DNA of 64,000 bases from Streptomyces sp. NRRL S-118 (GCF_000716335.1 NZ_KL591015.1:64079-128078); one strand, 5' to 3'. Shown: positions 1-9,688, counted from the stretch's first letter. The notes: generated by a model from the letters alone, not told the origin. Numbers and translations are program-made.

Positions 1-1
1 C

Positions 2-442
2 CTGCTGCCCGACCGGGCCTGCACGGTCCTGGACCGACTCGCCGATCTCGGCTTCGGCCCCGACTACGTGGCCGCGCAACGGGAGGCTCTCGTGCTGTCC
101 CGGGCGCTGGTTCCGGAGATCTTCGACAGTTTCCTGACCCTGCTCGAGCACTGGCTGGACGACCCCGAGTTCGTCGAACTGACCAAGCGCGGCCTGGATG
201 CGAGGTCCTGGGATCCCGACGACCCGCGGATCGAGGAGCTTGCGTCCGCGCTGGCCGACAAGCTGCTGGCCGACCCCGCGCCGCTGGCCACGCCGACCGG
301 ATTGCGCAAGCAGTCCGACGCCGCCGCCCGGTACGGATTGGTCAACCACCACCGGGAGGACCGGGAGTCGTCCATCGCCCGGCTGAACACGCTGGTAGAG
401 GCGAACCTGCGCGCAGCCGGCATCGATATCCCGCATCAGTGA
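2..442 (+). CDS. C-terminal part of a probable MerR-family regulator (5' end outside window)
   Basis: The reading frame is open from the left edge to a TGA, giving about 146 residues with no start inside the window. The visible part is helical and leucine-rich, with a PEFVEL segment followed by WDPDDPRIEELA. This is the kind of sequence found in the effector half of Streptomyces MerR regulators that lack a dedicated ligand pocket. No DNA-binding domain is visible because it would lie upstream. The next gene is convergent. The family call rests on general resemblance only; a TetR-like or other helical regulator is possible. Confidence 0.5.
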   Translation: MLPDRACTVLDRLADLGFGPDYVAAQREALVLSRALVPEIFDSFLTLLEHWLDDPEFVELTKRGLDARSWDPDDPRIEELASALADKLLADPAPLATPTGLRKQSDAAARYGLVNHHREDRESSIARLNTLVEANLRAAGIDIPHQ

Positions 443-645
443 CGGCCGCTCGGCAGAACCGGTGCTGTGGCGAGACGCCCGCCTGCCCCGCCGTGTCCGG
501 ACCGGACCGACGATCGGGCGACCCTGCGCGGTGGTGCCCGACTGCACAGCGCGCCGTCGATGGGGAGCCAGGCCGTCCACACCGCCCGCTACGGCCCGTA
601 CGAGGTCACCTGCCTCGGCGGGATCCTCGTCCGCCGCCGGTGGGA

Positions 646-1779
646 TCAGCCCGGCGGCGGCCAGGGTCCGGCGAGCAGGCGTCCTGCCTCCTCGGTGATC
701 GAGTGCGACAGGGGTTCCCGGTCGCCGTCTCGGATCGTCGCCCAGTCGTTGTAGGCAGCGGTCTTGTCGACCAGCGGCCTGAGCGCCCGGGGCCGGGCCA
801 GAGCGCCCCACCCTTCGTACGTGATCAAGTCGCCGCCGGCGCCGGGGGCCAGGCTGCCGTTCACGATCAGCCGGAGCCACCAGCGGACGAGTTCCCAGCG
901 GGCCGCTTCCCCGGGGAGGTCGGTGGTGTCGGCCGGGAGGTCCTGGAGCAGGCCGAGTTCGCTCAGCACCCGGTCGAATAGGGCGTCGGCCTGCTCGTGC
1001 TCGGAGCGTGACAGGCCGGCGAGGAGGGGAAGGGACTCCGTCTCGATGTCGAGGACCAGGGCCGTGAGGCCGGCCTCGATGAGCTGCTCCGGGCGGTGGC
1101 GGCGGCCGATCAGACGTTCCAGGGCCAGCATCCGGATGCAGTCGACGGCCTCCTGCGCGGTCATGGCGTACGGCGTGAACGGCGTGGGCGCGGTGACGTC
1201 GATACCCGGTCCGCCCTCCACGAAGTACGACCAGAAGCCGACGGTCGCGTGGGCGAGGAGGCCGCTCGACCGGCCGGCGAATTCGTGGTGGATGTAGTCG
1301 GTGAGGTCGTTCCCGTACAGGATGATGTCGGTCTGGTGGACGGACAGGACCGGGTGTCCGTACTCGCCCGCCGTGCCGGGCAGGTAGCGGTGTCCGTAGA
1401 CCGGAACCAGCTTCGGTACGCTCTCCAGCTCGGTCCTGGCGACGCGCAGTGCCTCGGCTTTCCCCGCCGGCCTCGGCGGCCAGGCGGGATGCCAGAACAC
1501 GTTGTGCTCCACGTCGAAGAGCACGCCCTCCACCGGCCACGCCAGCCGCCCGGCCAGGTCCTCGGGGTCGCCGTTGCGCCAGTCGGGCCACCGCGACGAG
1601 CCGCGGGGGAGCCCGGCGGCAAGGAAGACGCGGTGGTCCGCCGAGAAGGTGAAGCCGAACCGTGTCTCGACCGCGTCGAGCTCCCGCTCGGTGAGCCCCG
1701 GCCCGATCTCGGTTCGGAGCATGCCCTGGAGGGCACGGGCGGCTTCCGGGGTCAGGTGCGGAGGCGACGATGCGTTCAC
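646..1779 (-). CDS. SMI1/KNR4 (SUKH)-like protein
   Basis: This is a 377-residue cytoplasmic protein. Near the N-terminus, ERELDAVETRFGFTF followed by HRVFLAAGLP matches the opening of SUKH/SMI1-KNR4 domains in actinomycetes. SUKH proteins are often immunity proteins or scaffolds, but many actinomycete members are solitary and uncharacterised, as here: no toxin gene is adjacent. I chose the GTG start because it places the SUKH opening about 20 residues in. The frame stays open about 50 codons further upstream, but that stretch is Arg/Pro-rich and not domain-like. The last 150 residues are Leu-rich and helical. Confidence 0.65.
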   Translation of the reverse strand: MNASSPPHLTPEAARALQGMLRTEIGPGLTERELDAVETRFGFTFSADHRVFLAAGLPRGSSRWPDWRNGDPEDLAGRLAWPVEGVLFDVEHNVFWHPAWPPRPAGKAEALRVARTELESVPKLVPVYGHRYLPGTAGEYGHPVLSVHQTDIILYGNDLTDYIHHEFAGRSSGLLAHATVGFWSYFVEGGPGIDVTAPTPFTPYAMTAQEAVDCIRMLALERLIGRRHRPEQLIEAGLTALVLDIETESLPLLAGLSRSEHEQADALFDRVLSELGLLQDLPADTTDLPGEAARWELVRWWLRLIVNGSLAPGAGGDLITYEGWGALARPRALRPLVDKTAAYNDWATIRDGDREPLSHSITEEAGRLLAGPWPPPG

Positions 1780-2036
1780 GCCCGTCAGCGTAGTGAGCGG
1801 TGCGGGCGCGCATGCCGAAAATTGTGGCGGCCGACCATCGCCGGGCCGGCGGCGGTCAGCGGTCCTGCCGAGGGCGACGGCAAGCGCGGCGTCGCCGACG
1901 AACCCGGCGAGCTTCCGTCCCCGCTGCAAGACCGCACCCGGGCCGTCATGGACGCCGTGCTCGGCGACCTGCGGTCCGGGTGCGGGCAGCTAAGCGGCAC
2001 GGCCCGTGAACGTGCACGCAGGCCGCCTAGTGGAGA

Positions 2037-2432
2037 TCAGGCCTTCTTGGTCTCCCAGAAGATCTTGTCGATCTCGGCGATGAGCTCGAGGGCCTTCTCG
2101 CCCGTCTTCGGGTCCGTCGAGGCCTTGGCCGCGGACAGCGCCTTCAGAGTGTCGTTGACCAGCTGGTGCAGCTGCGGGTACTTCTCGAAATGCGGGGCCT
2201 TGAAGTAGTCGCTCCACAGCACGGAGACGTGGTGCTTGGCCAGCTCCGCGCGCTGCTCCTTGATGACCGTGGCGCGGGCCTGGAAGTGGGGGTCGTCGTT
2301 GGCCTGCATCTTCTCCTGCGTGGCCTTGACCGACTCGGCCTCGATGCGGGCCTGGGCCGGGTCGTAGACACCGCAGGGGAGGTCGCAGTGCGCGCTGACC
2401 TTCACCTTCGGGGCAAACAGGCGGGAGAGCAT
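2037..2432 (-). CDS. sodN: Nickel superoxide dismutase SodN
   Basis: SodN dismutates superoxide in the cytoplasm using nickel. The 131-residue length is the usual size for Streptomyces. The nickel hook HCDLPCGVY begins at residue 15 (His15, Cys16, Cys20), after a 14-residue leader that must be removed so that His becomes the N-terminal ligand. The start is fixed by this leader length and by an AGGAAGGA ribosome-binding site 6 nt upstream. The sodX peptidase gene is divergent, 142 bp away. In S. coelicolor sodN expression responds to nickel through Nur and an sRNA from sodF. That is established for that species; no Nur box was identified here. Confidence 0.97.
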   Translation of the reverse strand: MLSRLFAPKVKVSAHCDLPCGVYDPAQARIEAESVKATQEKMQANDDPHFQARATVIKEQRAELAKHHVSVLWSDYFKAPHFEKYPQLHQLVNDTLKALSAAKASTDPKTGEKALELIAEIDKIFWETKKA

Positions 2433-2574
2433 TGAGCTGTCCTTCCTCGTGATCGTCTTCTCAGGTGGGACATTACTCCGTGGGGGTCGGCTTTTCGCGG
2501 GTGCCCCCGGGTGCTTAGGACAAAAGTCCAGGGCCACCATGGGACTCGTGGAGGAAGGACCTGGAGGTGCAGGA
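2433..2574. promoter_or_regulatory. sodN-sodX divergent intergenic region
   Basis: This 142-bp stretch must hold both promoters. Each gene has a good Shine-Dalgarno sequence inside it: AGGAAGGA for sodN and GGAGGTG for sodX. A stretch less GC-rich than its surroundings lies next to sodN. No -10/-35 pair could be assigned with confidence. Confidence 0.5.
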
Positions 2575-3000
2575 ATGACGGAGCAGGGGCGGGAGACCGG
2601 GGTGCCGTTCGGGATCGCCGAGGTCACGGGGCTCTCCATGGTGCCGACGCTCCGGCACGGGGACCAGTTGCTGGTGCACTACGGCGCCGAGCTGCGCGCC
2701 GGGCAGGTGGCCGTGCTGCGGCACCCCCTCCAGCAGGACCTGCTCATCGTGAAGCGGCTGGTCGAGCGGCGCCGCGAGGGGTGGTGGGTGCTCGGGGACA
2801 ACCCGGACGCGGACGTGGTGGACAGCCGGGCGTTCGGAGCGGTGCCGGCCGAGCTGGTGCTGGGACGGGTACGGGCCCGGTACCGGGGCATCCGCCCCGG
2901 GCGTCAGCGGTCGCTCGGGGTGGTGCTCGCCTGGCTGGTGTCCGCGGTCCGCCTCGTGCCGGCCGACCGCTCCGTCTCCAGGCGCTTGCGGGCCCGGTAG
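2575..3000 (+). CDS. sodX: SodN maturation signal peptidase SodX
   Basis: This is a 141-residue S26-family serine peptidase that removes the SodN leader. The Ser of GLSMVPTL (about residue 22) and the Lys of IVKRL (about residue 59) form the expected Ser-Lys dyad, and GDNPDADVVDSR is the conserved box near the end of the domain. The ATG start has GGAGGTG 5 nt upstream; an in-frame ATG 12 codons earlier lacks such a site. The divergent arrangement with sodN is the standard Streptomyces gene pair. The 3' end overlaps the convergent CGNR zinc-finger gene by 97 nt. Confidence 0.95.
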   Translation: MTEQGRETGVPFGIAEVTGLSMVPTLRHGDQLLVHYGAELRAGQVAVLRHPLQQDLLIVKRLVERRREGWWVLGDNPDADVVDSRAFGAVPAELVLGRVRARYRGIRPGRQRSLGVVLAWLVSAVRLVPADRSVSRRLRAR

Positions 3001-3533
3001 GCGGCGACGTTGGCGCGTGTCGCACAGCGGTCGGAGCAGTAGCGGCGGGAGCGGTTGGTGGAGGTGTCCAGGTACGCGTTGCGGCACGGGGCCGCCTGGC
3101 ACAGGCCGAGCCGGTCGGCGCCGAACTCGGTGAGGTGGATCGCCAGCCCCATCGCGGCGATCGCGGCGTACCCGGCGGTGGCGTTGGACGGGTGGTCCGC
3201 CAGGTGCATGTGCCAGCGCGGCCGGCCCTGGTCGTCCAGGTAGTCGTGGCCCGAGATCTGCGGGCTCACCGGGAACTCCAGGAGCAACGAGTTCAGCAGG
3301 TCCACGGCCTGCGTCTGGTCGCCCGCGTCGGCCGCCGTGAACACCGCGCGCAGCCGGCTCCGCACGGACCGGAAACGGGTCACGTCCGCGTCCGTCGCGC
3401 GCCGCGCCATCTGCGACGCCTCGCCGAACAGGGCGCGGACCGCGTCGACGGAGGTGAGGGAGTCCTTGTTGCGCGCCGGCTCCTCGGTGTTCACCAGACG
3501 TACGGCGTAATCCGAGTAAGAGGCCAGTTCCAC
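2904..3533 (-). CDS. CGNR zinc-finger protein (ABATE domain)
   Basis: This 209-residue protein has an N-terminal stress-response ABATE-type region (MELASYSDYAVRLVNT onward) and a C-terminal treble-clef zinc finger (CQAAPC, then YCSDRCATRANVAAYRARKR). The motif is ATRANV in place of the eponymous CGNR. Such proteins are presumed DNA-binding regulators in actinomycetes. The last 32 codons lie on the opposite strand of the sodX 3' end. That Thr/Ser/Arg-rich tail follows the finger and looks dispensable, so transcripts of the two genes would be complementary over about 100 nt. Confidence 0.88.
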   Translation of the reverse strand: MELASYSDYAVRLVNTEEPARNKDSLTSVDAVRALFGEASQMARRATDADVTRFRSVRSRLRAVFTAADAGDQTQAVDLLNSLLLEFPVSPQISGHDYLDDQGRPRWHMHLADHPSNATAGYAAIAAMGLAIHLTEFGADRLGLCQAAPCRNAYLDTSTNRSRRYCSDRCATRANVAAYRARKRLETERSAGTRRTADTSQASTTPSDR

Positions 3534-3615
3534 TTGTAGTCCTTACGGCGGCGGTCTAGGGTCGGAGCAACGGGCTTGTAAGAGACCCATCACTGACGAG
3601 GGTATTACGGAGGTC

Positions 3616-4380
3616 GTGGTGACGGAGACGGTCGCGGGCACCGACTGGCAGGCGTGGCAGGAGAGCTGGGACCGCCAGCAGGAGTGGTACATGCCCGACC
3701 GCGAGGAGCGGTTCCGGGTCATGCTCGACATGGTGGAGGCGATCACCGGGCCCGCGCCGAGGGTGCTCGACCTCGCGTGCGGTACGGGGAGTATCACGGA
3801 CCGGCTCCTCAAAAGGTTCCCGGACGCCACCAGCACCGGCGTCGACCTCGACCCGGCGCTCCTCGCCATCGCCGAGGGCTGCTTCGCCGGGGACGACCGG
3901 GTCCGTCTCGTACGGGCCGACCTGAACGACCCGGGCTGGATCCGGGCGCTGCCCCACGACTCGTACGACGCCGTCCTGACCGCCACCGCCCTGCACTGGC
4001 TGCGCGCCGAACCGCTCACCGCGCTGTACGGACAGCTCGGCGGCCTCGTCCGTGAGGGCGGCGTCTTCATGAACGCCGACCGCATGCGCGACGGGTCCAC
4101 CCCCCGCATCGACGCCGCCGAGCGCGCCCACCGCCACGCCGCCATGGACCGCGCCAAGGCCGGCGGCGCGCTCGACTGGTCCGCCTGGTGGGAGCTCGCC
4201 GCCGCGGACCCGGTCCTCGCCGCGCCGACCGCCGAGCGTTTCGCGATCTACGGGGAGCACGCCGAGGGTGACACCCCCTCCCTCGACTGGCACGTGCGCA
4301 CCCTGCGCGGCGCCGGCTTCGCCGAGGCGCGGGCCGTGTGGTGCTCGCCCTCGGACTCCCTGGTGCTGGCGCTGAAGTAG
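3616..4380 (+). CDS. SAM-dependent class I methyltransferase
   Basis: This 254-residue protein has a Rossmann fold typical of class I methyltransferases. Motif I is VLDLACGTGSI (about residues 50-60), the acidic end of strand 2 is GVDLDP, and DAVLTATALHWL (about residues 118-129) is the motif IV/post-I region. The start is one of two tandem GTG codons behind ACGGAGG. The substrate cannot be inferred. The upstream CGNR gene is divergent, and the downstream ABC transporter operon is convergent across a strong hairpin, so the gene is monocistronic. Confidence 0.88.
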   Translation: MVTETVAGTDWQAWQESWDRQQEWYMPDREERFRVMLDMVEAITGPAPRVLDLACGTGSITDRLLKRFPDATSTGVDLDPALLAIAEGCFAGDDRVRLVRADLNDPGWIRALPHDSYDAVLTATALHWLRAEPLTALYGQLGGLVREGGVFMNADRMRDGSTPRIDAAERAHRHAAMDRAKAGGALDWSAWWELAAADPVLAAPTAERFAIYGEHAEGDTPSLDWHVRTLRGAGFAEARAVWCSPSDSLVLALK

Positions 4381-4409
4381 CCGGGTCCGGCCGGAGGGGC
4401 CGGACACGG

Positions 4410-4450
4410 GCGAAGGGGCGGTACGGGCCGAAGCCGTACCGCCCCTTCGC
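4410..4450. terminator. Bidirectional intrinsic terminator hairpin
   Basis: A perfect 17-bp stem (GCGAAGGGGCGGTACGG pairing with its complement) closes a 7-nt loop between the convergent methyltransferase and ABC-transporter genes. There is no clear T-tract on either side, as is common in Streptomyces. Confidence 0.85.
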
Positions 4451-4458
4451 CGTCGCCG

Positions 4459-5220
<762 letters not shown>

Positions 5221-5224
5221 CTGT

Positions 5225-6514
5225 TCACCGCCACAGGTTCGAGAGGGAGAGCACGTTCGCCTTGACCTTCTGCCACGGCGTGGGCGGCAGCGTGCGCAGC
5301 GAGCCGCGTGCGTAGTGCCTCTCCACGTAGTACTGGCCGACGCTGAAGACGCTGGTCAGGGCCAGGTACCACACGGAGGCCACGATCAGCATCTCCATGA
5401 TGGCGAACGATGTCGAACCGATGTTCTGCGCGGCCCGCAGGAGCTCCGTGTACTGCACGGCGGAGACCAGCGAGGACGTCTTGAGCAGGTTGATGAACTC
5501 GTTGCCGGTCGGCGGGACGATCACGCGCATGGCCTGCGGCAGGACGATGCGCCGCATGGTCCTGCCGTTCTTCATGCCGAGCGCGTGCGCCGCCTCGGTC
5601 TGGCCCTCGTCGACGGACTGGATGCCGGCCCGGACGATCTCCGCCATGTAGGCACCCTCGTTCAGGCCGAGGCCCAGCAGGGCCACCATGAACGGGGTCA
5701 TGACATCGACCATCTCGTCCTTGTAGAACCCGAGATTGAGGATGGGGAAGATCAGCGCCAGGTTGAACCAGACCAGCAGCTGCACGAAGACGGGGGTGCC
5801 GCGGAAGAACCAGATGTAGAGCCACGCCACGGCCCCGGTCACCGGGTTCTTCGACAGCCGCATCACCGCGAAGACGACGCCGAGGACCAGGCCGATCGCC
5901 ATCGACAGCACGCTGATCAGCAGGGTGTTGCCGAGGCCGATCAGGATCCGCTCGTCGAAGATGAACTCCCCGACGGTCGCCCAGCGCAGGTCGCCCTGGG
6001 CGAAGGCGGAGACCAGGGTGGCCAGCAGCGCCACCACGATCACACCGCTCACCCAGCGGCCCCAGTGCCGGACCGGGATGGCCTTGATCTGCTCGGGGAG
6101 CGTGTCGGACTTGGCGAGGCTGCCCGGCCCCGCCTCCTTGGCGACCCCGGCGGGCTTGGCCGGGGCGGCCCCCGCGGGCTCGGCGGCGGTCTTCGCCGCC
6201 GCCCTCGCGGGGCGGGCCTCCTCGGACTCGCCCGTGGACTTGCCCCCGGACTCACCCTTGGACTCGCCCTCGGGCTCGCCCTCCGGTGCCGCGGCTGCGG
6301 CACCCTCGGACGCGGCGGCGGCGTCGGCGGGCGCTGCCGCGTCCTCGGACGCCGCGCCCTCGGCGGGCGCCGGCTTGTCGGCCGTGGCCTCGCCGGCTGC
6401 GGCCTCGCCGGCCGTCGGCTCGGCGGGCGTGGCCGCCTCCGCGGGCGAGGCGTCCGCCGGCGGGTCCCCGGCGGGTGGTTCTTCGGCGGGGGCCTTGTCG
6501 AACTTGTCAGTCAC
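5225..6514 (-). CDS. Amino-acid ABC transporter permease with long Ala/Pro/Glu N-terminal extension
   Basis: This is a 429-residue inner-membrane permease. Residues 1 to about 145 are almost wholly Ala, Pro, Glu, Gly and Ser (for example [16 protein letters not shown]), a disordered cytoplasmic extension absent from most family members. The transmembrane domain follows (about residues 155-410). It contains the EAA-type loop [25 protein letters not shown], quoted here only as the segment at about residues 310-334, which contacts the ATPase. Only one permease gene is present, so the channel is presumably a homodimer. It sits between the binding-protein and ATPase genes. Confidence 0.92.
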   Translation of the reverse strand: MTDKFDKAPAEEPPAGDPPADASPAEAATPAEPTAGEAAAGEATADKPAPAEGAASEDAAAPADAAAASEGAAAAAPEGEPEGESKGESGGKSTGESEEARPARAAAKTAAEPAGAAPAKPAGVAKEAGPGSLAKSDTLPEQIKAIPVRHWGRWVSGVIVVALLATLVSAFAQGDLRWATVGEFIFDERILIGLGNTLLISVLSMAIGLVLGVVFAVMRLSKNPVTGAVAWLYIWFFRGTPVFVQLLVWFNLALIFPILNLGFYKDEMVDVMTPFMVALLGLGLNEGAYMAEIVRAGIQSVDEGQTEAAHALGMKNGRTMRRIVLPQAMRVIVPPTGNEFINLLKTSSLVSAVQYTELLRAAQNIGSTSFAIMEMLIVASVWYLALTSVFSVGQYYVERHYARGSLRTLPPTPWQKVKANVLSLSNLWR

Positions 6515-6562
6515 CGTGACTGCCCTTCAGTGGTACACGAGAGTGGTACGAAATGCTGAAGA

Positions 6563-7531
6563 TCACTTACCGGCGTTGATGGTCGCCTCGGTGACCGCAC
6601 TGCTCTTGACGTCCCACTTCTCCAGCACCTTGGCGTACTCACCGTTCTTGATGATCGCGTCCAGCGCTTCCTTGATCGCGTCACGCAGCTGCGTGTTGTC
6701 CTTGTCGACGGCGATGCCGAAGGGGGCAGCCTGGGTCTGGCCACCGGTGACCTCGAAGTCGTTGCCGCCGCCGGCGGTCTTCGCGATGTACGCGGCGACC
6801 GGGTAGTCGTTCATGTCGGCGACCGCGCCGCCGGACTTCACACGGGTCTGCGCCTCGGCGTCCGTGTCGAACGCCTCGATCGCGAGCTTGCCCTTCTTGT
6901 CCTTGTCGCACTTGACGGCCTGCTGCTTGAAGGTGTCCTCGTAGGTGGTGCCCCGCTGGACCGCCACCTTCTTGCCGCAGAGGTCGTCGAGGGTCTTGAT
7001 GTTCTGCGGGTTGCCCTTCTTGACCAGCAGGGAGACGCCGGAATTGAAGTAGTCGACGAAGTCGACGCCCTTTCCGACCTTCTTGCCCTTGTCGTCCAGG
7101 CCCTCCTGGCGGGCCTTGGTGTCGCTCATCGCGGACATGACGAGGTCCTGGCGGCCCGTGTTCAGGGACGAGATCAGGCCGTCGAACGTGCCGCTCGTGA
7201 ACTTGAACTCAACCCCGAGCTGCTTGCCGAGCGCGGCGGCGATGTCGGGGTCGATACCGACGATCTTGCCGCCCTCCTCGAACTCCATCGGGGCGTACTG
7301 GGCGTCGGTGCCGACCTTGATGACGCCGGCGTCCTGGTACTTCTTCGGCAGCTTGTCGAAGAGCGGTGCGGAGCTGACGGCCTTGCCGGGCTCGGTGGTC
7401 CCCGTCGTGCCGCCGCCGTTCGTCTGGTCGCCACAGGCGCTCAGCAGCAGGGCGCCGGCGACCGCGATGGCTCCGACCGCGGCGGTTCGGGACTTCGCAG
7501 CGGTGGTGCGGCGGGTGGTGCTTGCGGTCAT
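6563..7531 (-). CDS. Amino-acid ABC transporter substrate-binding lipoprotein
   Basis: This 322-residue extracellular binding protein has a basic N-terminus, a hydrophobic h-region and the lipobox LLLSACG (lipidated Cys33). The body is a bacterial SBP family 3 fold (VGTDAQYAPMEFEEGGKIVG near the start of lobe I). Substrate contacts typical of polar amino-acid binders are plausible but not specific enough to name the ligand. I chose the ATG behind CGGAGGAAA rather than one 23 codons upstream, because it gives a normal signal peptide. It is the first gene of the three-gene importer operon. Confidence 0.94.
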   Translation of the reverse strand: MTASTTRRTTAAKSRTAAVGAIAVAGALLLSACGDQTNGGGTTGTTEPGKAVSSAPLFDKLPKKYQDAGVIKVGTDAQYAPMEFEEGGKIVGIDPDIAAALGKQLGVEFKFTSGTFDGLISSLNTGRQDLVMSAMSDTKARQEGLDDKGKKVGKGVDFVDYFNSGVSLLVKKGNPQNIKTLDDLCGKKVAVQRGTTYEDTFKQQAVKCDKDKKGKLAIEAFDTDAEAQTRVKSGGAVADMNDYPVAAYIAKTAGGGNDFEVTGGQTQAAPFGIAVDKDNTQLRDAIKEALDAIIKNGEYAKVLEKWDVKSSAVTEATINAGK

Positions 7532-8116
7532 GGTCGGTTTCCTCCGGCTTAAGAGCGGCGTATGAGGGGTTGCCCAACTGTCGGCACATGGTCGGGGCAC
7601 GCACCTTCGGGTGTCGCGACCTCGTGTGATTACGGCATCTTGCCATTCGGACTAGCCCAAACAGGGGGCCAGGCATGTCAAAATCGGATAACGGGAGACC
7701 CCCGAACCCCTACAGGCCGGTACATCAGGGCCGGACCTTCTACGGGGCTACCTTCGCCCGGCCGGAAAATCTTCGGTTGATCTCGTCATGCGGACGGGAT
7801 TGCGGTTGCAATCCAGGTGGCGTACTGACTTGTCCAGATATTGATGCATGAGTCGCCTCATCGCCACTGGACGTGTCCGAATGCCGGGGCGTCCGCTCTC
7901 CGGATACCGACTCGTCTGCGGACGTGTCCGTCCGGTAAGAAGGATCCTTACACCCCTCATCCGGGGCTCAGGGCGCGTGTGCGGCGCGCCCGCGCGTACG
8001 TACCTCCCCCCGACAGGGCAGCCCGATCGCCTGGTCGGGGCACGGACGCGGTGCCCGCCCACCCCTCCTCAACCAGGAGCGGCCACCCTCAACATGAAGA
8101 CTTAAGGGGTCAACAA
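7532..8116. promoter_or_regulatory. Divergent intergenic region: ABC importer and malic enzyme promoters
   Basis: About 585 bp without a convincing gene. On the minus strand TTGACA (7676-7681) lies about 19-20 bp before GCTAGT, a possible but loosely spaced promoter for the importer. Close to malic enzyme, a three-codon frame ATG AAG ACT TAA (8094-8105) sits directly ahead of its ribosome-binding site. Relatively AT-rich blocks occur around 7620-7700 and 7780-7850. No riboswitch was recognised. Confidence 0.4.
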
Positions 8117-9337
8117 ATGGCAGCGGAGATCGTCAACCCTCGCACCGACGGTGGCGAGGGCTCTTCCGACGAGCCCTTCGATCCGGCATTCGATCCGGCA
8201 TTCGCCCTCCACCGGGGCGGCAAGATGGCCGTGCAGGCCACCGTGCCCGTGCGGGACAAGGACGACCTGTCCCTCGCGTACACGCCCGGCGTCGCCAAAG
8301 TGTGCAGCGCCATCGCCGAGCAGCCCGAGCTCGTGCACGACTACACCTGGAAGTCCCAGGTCGTCGCCGTCGTGACCGACGGCACGGCCGTGCTGGGACT
8401 CGGTGACATCGGCCCGGAGGCGTCGCTTCCGGTCATGGAGGGGAAAGCGATCCTCTTCAAGCAGTTCGGCGGCGTGGACGCGGTGCCGATCGCGCTCGCC
8501 ACCACCGACGTGGACGAGATCGTCGACACGGTCGTCCGCCTCGCGCCCTCGTTCGGCGGAGTGAACCTCGAGGACATCTCGGCGCCCCGCTGCTTCGACG
8601 TCGAGCGCAAGCTGCAGGAGCGCCTCGACATCCCCGTCTTCCACGACGACCAGCACGGCACCGCCGTGGTGACCCTGGCCGCCCTGCGCAACGCCGCCAA
8701 GCTGACCGGGCGGGGCCTGGGCGACCTGCGCGCGGTCATCTCCGGCGCGGGCGCCGCGGGTGTCGCCATCGCCAAGATGCTGCTGGAGGCCGGCCTCGGC
8801 GACGTGGCGGTCGCGGACCGCAAGGGCATCGTCAGCCGCGACCGCGACGACCTCACGCCGGTGAAGCGCGAGCTCGCCGAGCTGACCAACCGCGCGGGGC
8901 TCTCCGGCTCCCTGGAGACCGCGCTGGCCGGCGCGGACGTCTTCATCGGCGTCTCGGGCGGCACGGTGCCGGAGGCGGCGATCGCCGCCATGGCGCCGAA
9001 CTCGTTCGTCTTCGCCATGGCCAACCCGAACCCCGAGGTGCACCCCGACGTCGCGCACAAGTACGCGGCGGTCGTGGCGACCGGGCGGTCCGACTACCCG
9101 AACCAGATCAACAACGTGCTCGCCTTCCCCGGGATCTTCGCGGGCGCGCTGCAGGTGCGGGCGTCGCGGATCACCGAGGGCATGAAGATCGCCGCGGCGA
9201 ACGCGCTGGCGGACGTGGTCGGCGACCAGCTCGCCGCGGACTACGTGATCCCCTCGCCGTTCGACGAGCGCGTCGCCCCGGCCGTCACGGCCGCGGTGGC
9301 GGCCGCCGCCCGCGCGGAGGGCGTCGCTCGCCGCTGA
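8117..9337 (+). CDS. NAD(P)-dependent malic enzyme
   Basis: This 406-residue enzyme oxidatively decarboxylates malate to pyruvate, supplying NADPH for lipid and antibiotic synthesis in Streptomyces. LAYTPGVAKVC, VTDGTAVLGLGDIGP and FHDDQHGTAVV are the malate- and metal-binding motifs, and [13 protein letters not shown] is the dinucleotide-binding loop. It is a short-form enzyme without the phosphotransacetylase-like tail of E. coli MaeB. The start is the ATG after AAGGGG. A direct PAFDPAFDPAF duplication lies near the N-terminus. NADP preference is expected from the Streptomyces orthologue, not read from the sequence. Confidence 0.94.
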   Translation: MAAEIVNPRTDGGEGSSDEPFDPAFDPAFALHRGGKMAVQATVPVRDKDDLSLAYTPGVAKVCSAIAEQPELVHDYTWKSQVVAVVTDGTAVLGLGDIGPEASLPVMEGKAILFKQFGGVDAVPIALATTDVDEIVDTVVRLAPSFGGVNLEDISAPRCFDVERKLQERLDIPVFHDDQHGTAVVTLAALRNAAKLTGRGLGDLRAVISGAGAAGVAIAKMLLEAGLGDVAVADRKGIVSRDRDDLTPVKRELAELTNRAGLSGSLETALAGADVFIGVSGGTVPEAAIAAMAPNSFVFAMANPNPEVHPDVAHKYAAVVATGRSDYPNQINNVLAFPGIFAGALQVRASRITEGMKIAAANALADVVGDQLAADYVIPSPFDERVAPAVTAAVAAAARAEGVARR

Positions 9338-9355
9338 CGCGCCGCACGGTTCTCC

Positions 9356-9399
9356 GAGGGCCGCGCCGTACCCCCACCCGGGGGCGCGGCGCGGCCCTC
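9356..9399 (+). terminator. Terminator after malic enzyme
   Basis: A 12-bp perfect stem (GAGGGCCGCGCC with its complement) around a 20-nt loop begins 19 nt after the malic enzyme stop codon. Confidence 0.7.
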
Positions 9400-9422
9400 C
9401 GCGTTGCGGGCGCGGGCGGGCG

Positions 9423-9644
9423 CCTCCCGGCTGCGGGCGGGGCCTCCCGGCTGCGGGCGGGGCCTTCCGCCTTGCGGGCGGAACCCTCCGGCTTGCGGAC
9501 GCGGGCGGGTCGGTGCACGCCACCGCCGCGGGCGAGGCCGGCTCCGGGGCCGGGCGCGGTGCACGCCACACCGGAGGCGGTCCGGCTCCCGGTCCGGGTC
9601 GGTGCACGTCACACCGGAGGCGGGGCTGACGTACGTCACACCGG
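9423..9644. repeat. GC-rich intergenic repeats
   Basis: Two perfect tandem copies of CCTCCCGGCTGCGGGCGGGG (9423-9442, 9443-9462) are followed by two degraded copies. Then come spaced copies of GGTGCACG(C/T)CACACCGG-like units starting near 9512, 9558 and 9601, with a further ACGTCACACCGG at about 9633. The copies at 9559-9580 and 9602-9623 differ by one base over 22 bp. The segment is non-coding and lies between the malic enzyme terminator and the dehydrogenase gene. Confidence 0.75.
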
Positions 9645-9688
9645 TGCGCGGTTCCGCAGCGCCCGGGTGCCGCCCTAACCTCAAGGTC

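Noticed and set aside
443..645. Small plus-strand frames after the first partial gene
   Set aside because: Arg/Pro-rich translations with no ribosome-binding site; nothing else was found in this gap.
1785..2030. Plus-strand frame with a protein-like piece (LQDRTRAVMDAVLGDLRSG)
   Set aside because: Only about 20 plausible residues, no start or family; too little to call a pseudogene.
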